From contig JACMZG010001913.1 in the NCBI GenBank assembly GCA_018340805.1, forward strand, positions 9,727,531 through 9,791,530: a stretch of DNA of 64,000 nt, written 5' to 3'. The translations under genes and the position numbers were made by a program. The DNA comes from Microvelia longipes (taxonomy: Eukaryota; Arthropoda; Insecta; Hemiptera; Veliidae). The notes under the pieces are model-generated. The model did not search any database. It saw only the letters and a program-made list of their open reading frames with translations, and was not told the DNA's origin. Positions 11,325 to 21,305 of the stretch are shown here, piece after piece. Within the stretch, counting starts at the first letter, position 1. Each line of letters starts with the position of its first letter.

Positions 11325-14300
11325 AATACTGCAAACTCATCAAAGAAGTGTTACAGAGGCTGCAGTGTTTATATAATCAACTTGCTCTTAAATGTGTTTT
11401 ATTTGTTTAAATACTGCAAACTCATCAAGAAGTTACCATGTTACAGAGGCTGCAGTGTTTTATATAATCAACTTGCTCTTAACATGTGTTTTAATTTGTT
11501 ATCAAAATACTGCAAACTCTCAAAAGAAGTTACCATTACAGAGGCTGCAGTGTTTTATATAAATCAACCTGTGCTCTACTGCAAACTCATCAAAGAAGTT
11601 ACCATGTTACAGAGGCTGCAGTGTTTTATATAAACAAACTTGCTCTCACTTGTGGTTTATTTGTTACTAAAATACTGCAAACTCGTCAAAGAAGTTACCA
11701 TGTTACATTGGCTGCAGAATTTTATATAAACAAACATGCCCTTACTAGTGATCTATTTGTGATCAAAATACTGCAAACTAATCAATGAAGACCAAGTTAC
11801 AGAGGCTGCAGGTTTTATATAAACAAACTTGCTCTCACTTGTGGTTTATTTGTTACTAAAATACTGCAAACTCATCAAAGAAGTTACCATGTTACAGAGG
11901 CTGCAGTGTTTTATATAAACAAACTTGCTCTCACTTGTGGTTTATTTGTTACTAAAATACTGCAAACTCATCAAAGAAGTTACCATGTTAAAGAGGCTGC
12001 AGTGTTTTATATAAAAAAACCTTGCTCTCACTAGTGGTTTATTTGTTACTAAAATACTGCAAACTTATCAAAGAAGTTACCATGTTACAGAGGCTGCAGT
12101 GTTTTATATAAAGAAACTTGCTCTCACTTGTGGTTTATTTGTTACTAAAACGCAAACTCATCAAAGGTTACCATGTTACAGAGGCTGCAGTGTTTATATA
12201 AAGAAACTTGCTCTCACTTGTGGTTTATTTGTTACTAAATACTGCAAACTCATCAAAGAAGTTACCATGTTACAGAGGCTGCAGTGTTTTATATAAACAA
12301 ACTTGCTCTCCACTTGTGGTTTATTTGTTACTAAAATACTGCAAACTCATCAAAGAAGTTACCATGTTAAAGAGGCTGCAGTGTTTTATATAAAAAAACT
12401 TGCTCTCACTAGTGGTTTATTTGTTACTAAAATACTGCAAACTTATCAAAGAAGTTACCATGTTACAGAGGCTGCAGTGTTTTATATAAAGAAACTTGCT
12501 CTCACTTGTGGTTTATTTGTTACTAAAATACTGCAAACTCATCAAAGAAGTTACCATGTTAAAGAGGCTGCAGTGTTTTATATAAAAAAACTTGCTCTCA
12601 CTAGTGGTTTATTTGTTATTAAAATACTGCAAACTAATCAAAGAAGTTACCATGTTACAGAGGCTGCAGTGTTTTATATAATTCAACTTGCTCTTAAATG
12701 TGTTTTATTTGTTATCAAAATACTGCAAAACTAATCAAAGAAGTTACCATGTTAAAGAGGCTGCAGTGTTTTATATAAACAAACTTGCTCTCACTTGTGG
12801 TTTTTTGTTACTAAATACTGCAAACTAATCAAAGAAGTTACCATGTTACAGAGGCTGCAGGTTTTATATAAATCAACTTGCTCTTACATGTGTTTTATTT
12901 GTTATCAAAATACTGCAAACTCATCAAAGAAGTTACCATGTTACAGAGGCTGCAGTGTTTTATATAAACAAACTTGCTCTCACTAGTGCTTTATTTGATA
13001 TTAAATTACTGCAATCTTATCAATGAAGTTGTCCTGTTACAGAGGCTGCAGTGTTTTATATAAACAAACTTGCTCTCGCTTGTGGTTTATTTGTTACTAA
13101 AATACTGCAAACTCATCAAAGAAGTTGCCATGTACAGAGGCTGCAGTGTTTAATATAAACAAACTTGCCTCTCGCTTGTGGTTTTTACTAAAATACTGCA
13201 AGCTCATCAAAGAAGTTACCATGTTACAGAGGCTGCAGTGTTTTATATAAACAAACTTACTCTCACTTGTGGTTTATTTGTTACTAAAATACTGCAAACT
13301 CATCAAAGAAGTTACCATGTTCCAGAGGCTGCAGTGTTTTATATAAATAAACTTGCTCTCACTTGTGGTTTATTTGTTACTAAAATACTGCAAACTTATC
13401 AAAGAAGTTACCATGTTACAGAGGCTGCAGTGTTTTATATAAAGAAACTTGCTCTTACTTGTGGTTTATTTGTTACTAAAATACTGCAAACTTATCAAAG
13501 AAGTTACCATGTTCCAGAGGCTGCAGTGTTTTATATAAATAAACTTGCTCTCACTTGTGGTTTATTTGTTACTAAAATACTGCAAACTTATCAAAGAAGT
13601 TACCAAGGTTACAAGGCTGCAGTGTTTTATATAAACAAACTTGCTCTCACTTGTGGTTTATTTGTTACTAAAATACTGCAAACTAATCAAAGAAGTTACC
13701 AAGTTACAGAGGCTGCAGTGTTTTATATAAACAACTTGCTCTCACTTGTGGTTTATTTTGTTACTAAAATACTGCAAACTAATCAAGAAGTTACCAAGTT
13801 ACAGAGGCTGCAGTGTTTTATATAAACAAACTTGCTCTCACTAGTGGTTTATTTGATATTAAATTACTGCAATCTTATCAATGAAGTTGTCCTGTTACAG
13901 AGGCTGCAGTGTTTTATATAAACAAACTTGCTCTTACTTGTGATTTATTTGTTATCAAAATACTGCAAACTCATCAAAGAAGTTACCATGTTACAGAGGC
14001 TGCAGTGTTTTATATAAACAAAGTTGGTCCCACTTGTGGTTTATTTGTCATTAGAATACTGAAAACTCGTCAAAGAAGTTACCATGTTACAGAGGCTGCA
14101 GTATTTTCTATAAATAAACATGCTCTCACTAGTGTTTTATTTGTGATCAGAATACTGCAAACTTTTCAAAAAAGTTACCATGTTACAGAGGCTGCAGTAT
14201 TTTATATAAACAAACTTGCTTTCACTTTTGTTCCATTTGTGATCAAAATACTACAAACTCGTCAAAGAATTTACCATGTTATAAAGGATGCAGTATTTTA

Positions 14301-14440
14301 CATACAAGCTTGCTCTTACTAGTTTTCTATTTGTGATCAATATACTGCAAAATCGTCAAAGAAGTTACCCTGTTACAGAGGCCCAGTTACTATAGTTCTA
14401 TTAGATATTAAAATACTGCAAACTCATCATTAAGTTACTA
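11325..14440. repeat. 96-bp satellite array, about 32 monomers
   Basis: The monomer core is ATACTGCAAACTCATCAAAG, then GAAGTTACCATGTTACAGAG and GCTGCAGTGTTTTATATAAA, ending with a CTTGCTCTCACTTGTGG block. The typical period is 96 bp and each monomer has a PstI site (CTGCAG). Monomers at both edges are more diverged, as expected for a homogenised array. Because 96 is a multiple of three, several frames stay open over many units (215 codons at 13178-13825). Frequent 1-2 bp indels break every such frame, so I do not call a gene. A last diverged trace of the core is seen to about 14440. Confidence 0.92.
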
Positions 14441-14839
14441 CGTAGATTCAACAGAATCAACTTCTTTGTTCAATTTTTTAATTAATTTTACCTAATTTAA
14501 AAAAAAAATAGTCGTAAAAAACTGATATTTATTTGACATTGTAATTATTATGGAAAAACAAATTACAGTTATTGTAACTAGCTACCCAGGCAATGATAAG
14601 AGACGTTGGGTCTGTCGTGTCTGTTCGAAGATCAAAATACTACAAAATTAAAAACAAAATACCATGCTACAAACATTGCAGTATTTTGAGATCATTTAAA
14701 CTTAGATGTCAAATATTATTATGTTGATTGTTTAAAGATTTATGTAAAAAATATAATGAAAAAATATATATTTGTTCATTTTCTGGCAAACGAAGTATTT
14801 CTTGTTGTATTGACGGAAGCAATATTAAATTGAGTGACT

Positions 14840-15359
14840 AGACATAATAAGGATCTTGAATAAAGAGGTTGACGCATTAAGGAACTTTTCTGACCCTATG
14901 GAAGTTGTATTAGATAGAGAAATGGAAGCAAACTTACCTTCCCCATGGTTATATTGGAAAAAAGGCGCCAAACGCAGGTTATGCAGCAAGGTTGTCCAGT
15001 ATGCTTCTCGACTTTCTTCTTATCTTCTCGTGATTGTTATATTTGTGATGCTTGTAAAGTCATTTGTGCTTATTTAATTTTAAATTTTGGATTATAGTTA
15101 GCCACTTCAGTGAGTGATAATGTAAGCGTGTTTATAACCTTCTCAAGCAATAAACAATGGGATACCATTGAAAGGTAAGTTTGCCTCTAAAATTTAGGAC
15201 CTGCGCTGTTATAAGAACTGTAAGCATGTGCAGTTGGTGTTTGACGTGTGTTTCGTGTTGAATTCTCTCTATTTTTTGGTTTTCGATGGTGTCACTTTTT
15301 TGTATGGCAAATCGACTTAGTGCGTCATCCCCTTTATTCAAGATCCTTGAGACATAATA
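14840..15359. mobile_element. 500-bp TIR element with 10-bp target duplication (Mutator-like size)
   Basis: The element spans 14850-15349. The ends are inverted: AGGATCTTGAATAAAG on the left, CTTTATTCAAGATCCTT on the right, and homology continues about 31 bp through a GACGCA(T/C)TAAG block. It is flanked by the direct repeat AGACATAATA at 14840-14849 and 15350-15359. A 9-11 bp duplication is the size made by Mutator-like transposases. Short open frames enter from both ends but start without ATG and match nothing I know, so I treat it as non-autonomous. Confidence 0.7.
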
Positions 15360-15394
15360 AGCTTTGTTCAGAGCATGCTGACAAATTATTTGAA

Positions 15395-15470
15395 ATATTC
15401 TGGCGTGGAGGTCCGTAAGCCGGGCGACTTTTTCCTTTGAAATACGTGCTTTCTAGGTCAACAATACTCC
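15395..15470. repeat. MITE family D end fragment
   Basis: GGCGTGGAGGTCCGTAAGCC followed by GGGCGAC and a CGTGCTTTCT block. This is the end of the fold-back family whose complete copies are at 26911-27392 and 31083-31490. Confidence 0.55.
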
Positions 15471-17290
15471 GGCAGCAATGCGTCTGTTGGTTGCGTGCGG
15501 TGACAGCTCAAATTCAACTTATACAATCGTATGGGACGTTCTATAACAACTTGTGGTAGCGTTGCGGAAAATGAAAATTTTCGCAAACCGACTGAACCCG
15601 TACAAATATAAATGATACAGTGATTATATAGCATTTGATTGATTAGGAAACACCTTAGAGATCTGACGCGAAAGAAACATTTACATTTCCCGAGTTTAAG
15701 AATTTTCTTACCCTCTCTTCCGATTTGAGAAGAATACTTTTGTTTTGTTTTAGTTCTGATTTTTCCTGCGCTTAATGTCGTTTTAATCTTTATTATTTTA
15801 ATTAAAGAGTTATTTTTTATCTAAAAAATTGAATATTATCTTGTTATTATAACACAATATTGTTATTTTATTACTTTTGATTGTGTTGTGTCTTTTTAAA
15901 GTGTTTTCCTTTTAGTAGTTATTAGTTTAAAGTTATTTTTTATATTTTTATTCTTAAATCAAATTTATTTTTTTAATATACTTGGTGTTCTTTAATTTGA
16001 ATGGTATAGTTTTACTATCTTGATCAATTTATTTTATCTTAATGTAAATGTTCTGATATGATATTTATTATTTCTATTCTCTTGGTTTACTGCCTAAATA
16101 GTATTTACCAAGTAGATCCTAGAGTTATTTTTTTCAAATACAAATACAAATAAAAATACTTTTATTTCCAATAATACAAACAAAATTTTACAAAAGAATT
16201 ACAAAAGTTACTCAAATATAAGTTATATTTACAGTGTACAGTAACAATTATGGTTGTTGGTGTAAGTGTAATAAAATAGATTTAGTGGGGCTAAAGAATT
16301 TTAAATATGAGTATGCATGCGACGGCACCATGAGTGCCGTTACATGCATATGTTGCCAATAAGACTATTACCATAAATATGGTAAAAAGAAGATGGTTGT
16401 AAGAGTAAGCTCAGGGTCAGTTTTGGAACCCACAAGGCAGAGCCTGTGTGTGGGGATTCATCATTAAGGTTTATTAGTAGCAACACTGGTTTAAATAGAA
16501 AATATTGAACAGTTAGTTAAGATAGAAAAATTGGCGGTAAAAACAGATTAAAATATCACAATTGTTTATCAAGCAAGGTTTATAATCTTGTCATGATATG
16601 AATACTCATTATATTACATAAAATTTACAGAAAAAGAATATATAATATAATAAAAGGTAACAAAAAGATTAGAAAATTTTACATGGTATGTATAAAAAAA
16701 AAGTATAAAAAAAAAAGAATTTGGATCATCTGGAATCATTTGGAGTAAATTTCTATTGAAATATCAAATGTTTTAAATAAAAAAAAGTTGGCTAAGGAAA
16801 AAATGAAAGATATATTAATGAAATATAAATAAAATAAACGCGACTTTTTTAAAACAAGACTATTAATTACCTTTGATAAGTACAAGTACATTACAATATA
16901 ATAAACTAAAATAAAAATAATACTTTGCCGTTTTGATCAGGTTGGTCAGTTAAAAATATTTAAACGTAGACCATATGAAATTTTAAATGAGAAAAAAATA
17001 ATTTGAACAAGAAGAAAAACTATCATTTAGAGTAAGAATAAAAAATTGAAATAATTAAGAAATTAAAATATAATCTAAGCTGTCCAAAACAACCTTTTCT
17101 TTTTCGTTTTTTTTGTCCAACTATTTTTTTGTTTCTAACATTCGGAACTAGAGTGCGCTGAAGCTCCCGGTGTTAGCGGCTTTTGCGCCCTTAGCGTTAG
17201 CTAGTGTGGAACCATCTTTTCCGCATCGCAATGACCGCTACGTACGCAAAGGACAGACGCATCGCTACCGAAGTGTTGTGATTATATCCT
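15471..17290. other. AT-rich region with one hairpin and a GC-rich patch
   Basis: No gene recognised. At about 16313-16350 there is an imperfect palindrome, ATGCATGCGACGGCAC and then GTGCCGTTACATGCAT around a 5-base loop. A short GC-rich patch with several CG dinucleotides lies at about 17145-17275, just before a small ORF. Confidence 0.5.
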
Positions 17291-17315
17291 TATATCTTGC
17301 ATACGGTTTAGGTTT

Positions 17316-17546
17316 ATGCATCACAACCTGAGCGACACTACTTATTACTCCATTTTTCCAGATTTGACAAAGGATATGCGCATACTTATATCAAATGGAT
17401 ACGTCCAACCAATCAAAGGTTTATGCGACGATTTCTTCTTATTTGTAACTTGGAGAGTTGTTTATGGTCCCGATATTCAACTCTACAAGGTTTATCCTAC
17501 ACATTTTACGAGCTACGATGATACCAAAAATGTACCCTCTGGATAA
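17316..17546 (+). CDS. Small ORF of unknown function (76 codons), doubtful
   Basis: ATG at 17316, TAA-type stop at 17544-17546. The predicted peptide is neutral, with aromatic residues and the run DDFFLFVTWRVVYGPDIQLY. No signal peptide, no motif I recognise, and no clear splice sites. A GC-rich patch lies just upstream. Downstream sequence (ACCCGGATAA-like blocks) resembles repeats near 57130 and 59650. It could be an exon of an unseen gene or a chance frame. Confidence 0.2.
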   Translation: MHHNLSDTTYYSIFPDLTKDMRILISNGYVQPIKGLCDDFFLFVTWRVVYGPDIQLYKVYPTHFTSYDDTKNVPSG

Positions 17547-17901
17547 AATTTACCCGGGAAAAATGTACCCCGGATAATGTGTACGTTTTCTAAATATATC
17601 TTGCGTTGCAGGATATAGGTGTTTTTGCGAAGAAATCACTATAGGATATTGTGCACTTACACACACATTTATATTGAGCTTTCAGTGAACAAATTCTAAC
17701 GTTCGAATAAATAGGATAAATATTTGACATATTTTAACGTAAGTATGCTATCACGCTATACTTGTTTATGATTTCAGTACAGTAAAACGACGTAATTCGA
17801 GTCTGGAGTTATTAATTATAATTTTCTTTTTACAAGTATGAATCAACTTAACTAATTTACAAATGTGCTATGCATTGGCTGAATTGAATCCTTGATAGCT
17901 C

Positions 17902-18404
17902 TATAAGGCGCGGTCGAATATCCACGGCCTTCTAGAACATTGGATCACCAACAAACTTTTTTATATTTTTTTTCAAAATTTTCGGTAATTAGCCAAATTT
18001 GTGATAAATGAAGCCTATTTCCGTAATCTGCACGCTCTTTTGGTTAATCTCAAAGAGTATTTACATTCACTCAACGATTTATTTTTAATCTAACTTGGTA
18101 CATACATAACTACTGTTAGACGTCAATGTTATCTACCTGATTTGTGTTATATTTTGTCATGTCATATTTGTTAACATTGACGTCTAACAGTAGTTATGTA
18201 TGTACCACGTTAGATTAAAAATAAATCGTTGAGTGAAAGTAAATACTCTTTGAGATTAACCAAAAGAGCGTGCAGATTACGGAAATAGGCTTCATTTATC
18301 ACAAATTCAGCTAATTACTGAAAATTTTGAAAAAAAAATTGTAAAAAACTTTTGTTGGTGATCCAATGTTCTAAAAGGCCGAGGATATTCGACCGCGCCT
18401 TATA
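17902..18404. mobile_element. Fold-back MITE, 503 bp, possible TA target
   Basis: Ends are TATAAGGCGCGGTCGAATAT and its inverse. Each arm is about 230 bp and the two differ at only a few positions; the loop lies around 18140-18170. The outermost TATA on both sides is compatible with a TA target duplication as made by Tc1/mariner transposases. Non-coding. Confidence 0.8.
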
Positions 18405-18606
18405 CATTTTCACTCTTTCAAAATTAAATATTTATTTCTATTAATAATAATTTTGGAGGTTAAAAAGATATTATTGATTATAATTACTTTGGGACTGGCA
18501 AGTGGAAAAGCCTCTACTAGCATTCCCAGCACATAATGCTGGTAGATGACCAGGCAGATGCTATCACTAAGCTTGCGGAATCGCGTTAACCTAAGGTAGT
18601 AAACCT

Positions 18607-18881
18607 ATTAGCCTAAGAGCCGGACCTGAAAAAATGTGACCATTTTGTACTCCTTAAAACCAAATTTTTCTGAAGTTATACCTTAAATTATGAACTCTGC
18701 CAATCCAGAGTGGAGCCATTCATGTGATTGCGCATGCTCAAAATTTTATAAAACCGCACAATTTCAGTTTTCTTGAAATAATTGGTTCCCTGTAGGTTGT
18801 GTGCACAACACGAAGAGACTATTTTTTAAAGATGACAAAATGTTCTAGAAAACGAGTGTTTAATCATCAAAATCAGATGAC
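18607..18881. mobile_element. Left half of an older fold-back element split by the virus-like insertion
   Basis: Diverged inverted match to about 23985-24183. Shared blocks are CCAGAGTGGAGCC, GGTTCCCTGTAGGT and CAGTTTTCTTG. The last six bases (GATGAC, 18876-18881) are the left target duplication of the 4.9-kb element. The pre-insertion locus was therefore a fold-back of about 0.65 kb. Confidence 0.65.
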
Positions 18882-19716
18882 AGTAGGGGGAAAAAGAGCG
18901 TCCGAGAACCGCCACCACCTCCGCCACCACCGCCACCTCCTCCTCCACCCGCCACCACCACCACCACCCCTCCTCCACCGCCACCACCACCACCTCCTCC
19001 ACCACCACCCTCATCCTCCTCAACCATCTCTTTATAGTTTTATACCCCCCCCCCCTCTTTTGCTTTGCATAGAATAATAACAGTAACATTAAATATGCTT
19101 GCATAGGTAGAAGCAGGATGATTTTAGGTGTGATGTAGTAGGACTTTGCCACCCTAGATTATCAAGTGTCTCTCTTAGTAAAAAGCCTTCCCACCACGTC
19201 AAGGTGGAGACACATCGGGAAGGTGTACAGTGCCCCGTCCTCGCACTGTACTATGGCGACCATCCTCTTTAAAAAAAATATCGCCTCTATATATTTTTTT
19301 TTTTTTTTTTTTATTTTTATATTTTAATTTTTTTGTATTTTTTTATATTTTTAATTTTTTTGTATTTTTATATTTTTTCTAACGTATTTACAAATTACAC
19401 AAACACTTACATCTCTTTAGCGCCATATAGGTTTACGGGACGCTATGCCACGCCAGTGACCTTAAAAGATGGAATAATGCGGTTTACGGGTCGCTATGCC
19501 ACGCCAGGGACCGCTTTGAGGGTTTACGGGTCGCTATGCCACGCCAGGGACCCTCTATGGGTTTACGGGACGCCATGCCACGCCAGGGACCCAATTATGG
19601 CACACTTCGCCATACTAGAGTTCCATCTCGTATTTGCGGCAGCTGCTGAGACATGAGTGTAAGGCTATTTAACATATGATTAAACTCTAAGAATATACTC
19701 GAAAATAAATCCCCAC
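18882..19716 (+). repeat. Left terminal inverted repeat of the virus-like element
   Basis: From the outer end inwards: AGTAGGGGGAAAAAGAG; a (CCN)n polypyrimidine tract to about 19030; a poly-C run; a hairpin (TACAGTGC and GCACTGTA, 19226-19250); a poly-T/AT tract (about 19285-19380); then four copies of a 31-bp GC-rich motif (19430-19592). The inner 120 bp is the mirror of the 3' coding end of the 22632-23075 gene. The arms differ mainly in the lengths of the simple tracts. Confidence 0.88.
19430..19592 (+). repeat. Four copies of a 31-bp motif in the left TIR
   Basis: The motif is GTTTACGGGWCGCYATGCCA followed by CGCCAGKGACC, separated by unrelated spacers of 8-20 bp. The mirror set lies at about 23068-23242. 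The spaced repetition inside both TIRs resembles a protein-binding array; that role is inference. Confidence 0.75.
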
Positions 19717-19725
19717 AAATAAAAC

Positions 19726-20250
19726 TCACGTGGCTACACATGAAACCGGTAGTAAATTTATGGTCAAACCGAGTGCAGGTCCGTTTACGAGCCATTTATA
19801 CAAACTCCATACTCGAGCCTGAGCGCAAGCAAATTTTTTATTGTGCTTATGAAGAAGGCAGGGCCTCCAGCTATAACTCAATGAACTAATTTTGGGACAT
19901 TCTATCGCAAGTAAATCTATAATGACGCAATTATTTGGCAAGTATTTTTTCAATAAACGTACTTTACCCTTTACGACAAAGTGTGTGTACCGATTAGATA
20001 AAAGTTTAAATACTAAATACAATCGCTCGTACTCAACATCACCGTCATCCCAGTTAATTCCGTGAAAATTTAATGTAAGCCAAGAATTTGTTTTCATAGA
20101 TTTAGAATCTTGTATATAATTTGCAGGTGGTAAAAATAACCAGCTCGAAGACGATTTCGTCTCCAGGTCCAAACATGCAAGCTCTTTAACGATGACTTGC
20201 CCCTCATTATCTACAAACCCTTGAATATCTATAATAGCGGTAGAAGGCAT
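19726..20250 (-). CDS. Virus-like element leftward gene, unknown, possibly DEDD-nuclease-like
   Basis: 174 codons from the first ATG (20248-20250) to TGA at 19726-19728; upstream codons in frame lack an ATG. The N-terminus has AIIDIQGF, a hydrophobic strand with D-x-Q. Further in are LNFHGINWDDG, HFVVKGK, CVIIDLLAIECP and a C-terminal ACAQARVWSLYKWL with several Cys/His. A strand carrying D-x-(E/Q) followed later by IIDL recalls the RNase H-fold DEDD exonucleases, but the first motif has Gln for Glu, so this is a weak guess. No signal peptide or membrane segment. It is transcribed away from the capsid operon across a repeat-filled gap, and its stop lies just inside the left TIR boundary. Confidence 0.6.
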   Translation of the reverse strand: MPSTAIIDIQGFVDNEGQVIVKELACLDLETKSSSSWLFLPPANYIQDSKSMKTNSWLTLNFHGINWDDGDVEYERLYLVFKLLSNRYTHFVVKGKVRLLKKYLPNNCVIIDLLAIECPKISSLSYSWRPCLLHKHNKKFACAQARVWSLYKWLVNGPALGLTINLLPVSCVAT

Positions 20251-20317
20251 CTTGACTGCACGGAAGCCGAGATACAACTGACCATATCCCCTGACATCAT
20301 AAACTTATATATTCATC

Positions 20318-20815
20318 TTGTTGGAGCCTATATGAGCCATTTAGAGTCGCTTTGGAGCCTATATGAGCCAATTTGGAGCCATGTTGGAGCCTATATGAGC
20401 CATTTGGAGCCTATATGAGCCAATTTGGAGCCGAGTTGGAGCCTATATGAGCCAATTTGGAGCCGAGTTGGAGCCTATGAGCCATTTAGAGCCGGAGTGG
20501 AGCCAATATGAGCCATTTGGAGCCGGAGTGGAGCCATATAGAGCCGGTGTGGAGCCGTGGAGCCTATATGAGCCAATTTGGAGCCGAGTTGGAGCCATTT
20601 GGAGCCTATATGAGCCATTTAGAGCCGGAGTGGAGCCAATATGAGCCATTTAGAGCCGGAGTGGAGCCAATATGAGCCATTTAGAGCCTATATCGGAGAC
20701 ATTTGGAGCCGGAGTGGAGCCATTTAGAGCCGGTGTGGAGCCTATATGAGCCATTTAGAGCCGATGTGGTGCCAATATGAACTATCGCAGAGCCTATACG
20801 AGCCGATTTGGAGTT
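20318..20815. repeat. GAGCC repeat block in the divergent intergenic region
   Basis: Dozens of GGAGCC/TGAGCC words spaced mostly 10-20 bp apart, in units such as GGAGCCTATATGAGCCATTT and TAGAGCCGGAGTGGAGCC. The block fills the gap between the leftward gene (ATG at 20250) and the rightward capsid genes (ATG at 20944). It is open in several frames on both strands only because the units are near multiples of three. Its position suggests a shared regulatory region or replication origin of the element, which is inference. Confidence 0.8.
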
Positions 20816-20885
20816 GTGTTGCAGCTAATATGGGTCTAACTGGAGTTGTTGAAGCCGCTTCAGCGGTGTTTTAGCTTTCGTTTAG

Positions 20886-20943
20886 TATATATATAGAGCT
20901 AGTGGAGCTCCAACTTTAGTATTGAGCCAGACACCAAACAGAG
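20886..20943 (+). promoter_or_regulatory. Likely promoter and leader of the rightward capsid genes
   Basis: TATATATATAG at about 20887-20897 is about 50 bp upstream of the ATG at 20944 and immediately after the GAGCC block. A TTTAGTATTGAG block lies between them. The spacing fits a TATA-driven start with a short leader. Confidence 0.4.
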
Positions 20944-21276
20944 ATGTTCTCCAAGATACGTGATTCGAGCCTCTACAAGAAGAGATTTGAAAACTTGACA
21001 TTTAGTTGTCCAGACTGCTGTAAAAAGTTTATACATAAAAAGAATTTACTTCGACACCAACGAGATAAACACTGTGAGGGGGTTGAACGCGAGGATGGTT
21101 CAGAGTTGGGATTCTACAAGGACGCCATTGCAGGTAAACATGATGAGTCAATTGAAGACTATAATAACTCTAGCGAGGCAGTATGTGGATCGGAAAAGGA
21201 TAGAAAAAAAGAAGAGAAGACGATGAAGAGGAGGATGAAGAAGATGATGAGGAGGATGAACCTATTGATGATGTAG
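20944..21276 (+). CDS. Virus-like element C2H2 zinc-finger ORF, probably frameshifted into the capsid frame
   Basis: ATG at 20944. Residues about 22-44 form one classical C2H2 finger, C-x2-C-x12-H-x4-H (CPDC...LLRHQRDKH). After an acidic/polar linker the zero frame ends in an implausible Met/Lys/Arg run and stops at 21274-21276. In the -1 frame the same bases encode an Asp/Glu-rich stretch that runs straight into the capsid ORF. The -1 frame is closed by TAG at 21201-21203, directly before a run of seven A (21204-21210), so the switch must occur between 21204 and 21275. It is either a programmed -1 shift or a one-base indel in the A run. The finger may bind element DNA during packaging or regulation, which is inference. 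Confidence 0.72.
   Translation: MFSKIRDSSLYKKRFENLTFSCPDCCKKFIHKKNLLRHQRDKHCEGVEREDGSELGFYKDAIAGKHDESIEDYNNSSEAVCGSEKDRKKEEKTMKRRMKKMMRRMNLLMM
21204..21210 (+). promoter_or_regulatory. Candidate -1 ribosomal frameshift heptamer A AAA AAA
   Basis: In the zinc-finger frame the codons read AGA AAA AAA GAA, so the seven A form X XXY YYZ in the correct phase for a -1 slip. The new frame continues open through the acidic segment into the 415-codon ORF. Downstream sequence is a purine tract with no obvious strong stem-loop, which weakens the case. A sequencing or real indel in the homopolymer is the simple alternative. Confidence 0.45.
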
Positions 21277-21305
21277 TAAGTAACAAAGACATAGAAGAGC
21301 CAAAA

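Noticed and set aside
11325..14440. CRISPR array
   Set aside because: Monomers are contiguous with no unique spacers, and the genome is eukaryotic.
14856..15077. 73-codon ORF with a hydrophobic C-terminus inside the 500-bp TIR element
   Set aside because: Starts on TTG within the TIR and has no homology I recognise. The mirror ORF from the other end shares only the TIR-encoded start.
20443..20649. ORFs on both strands within the GAGCC block
   Set aside because: Low-complexity repeat translation without start context; the real genes flank the block.
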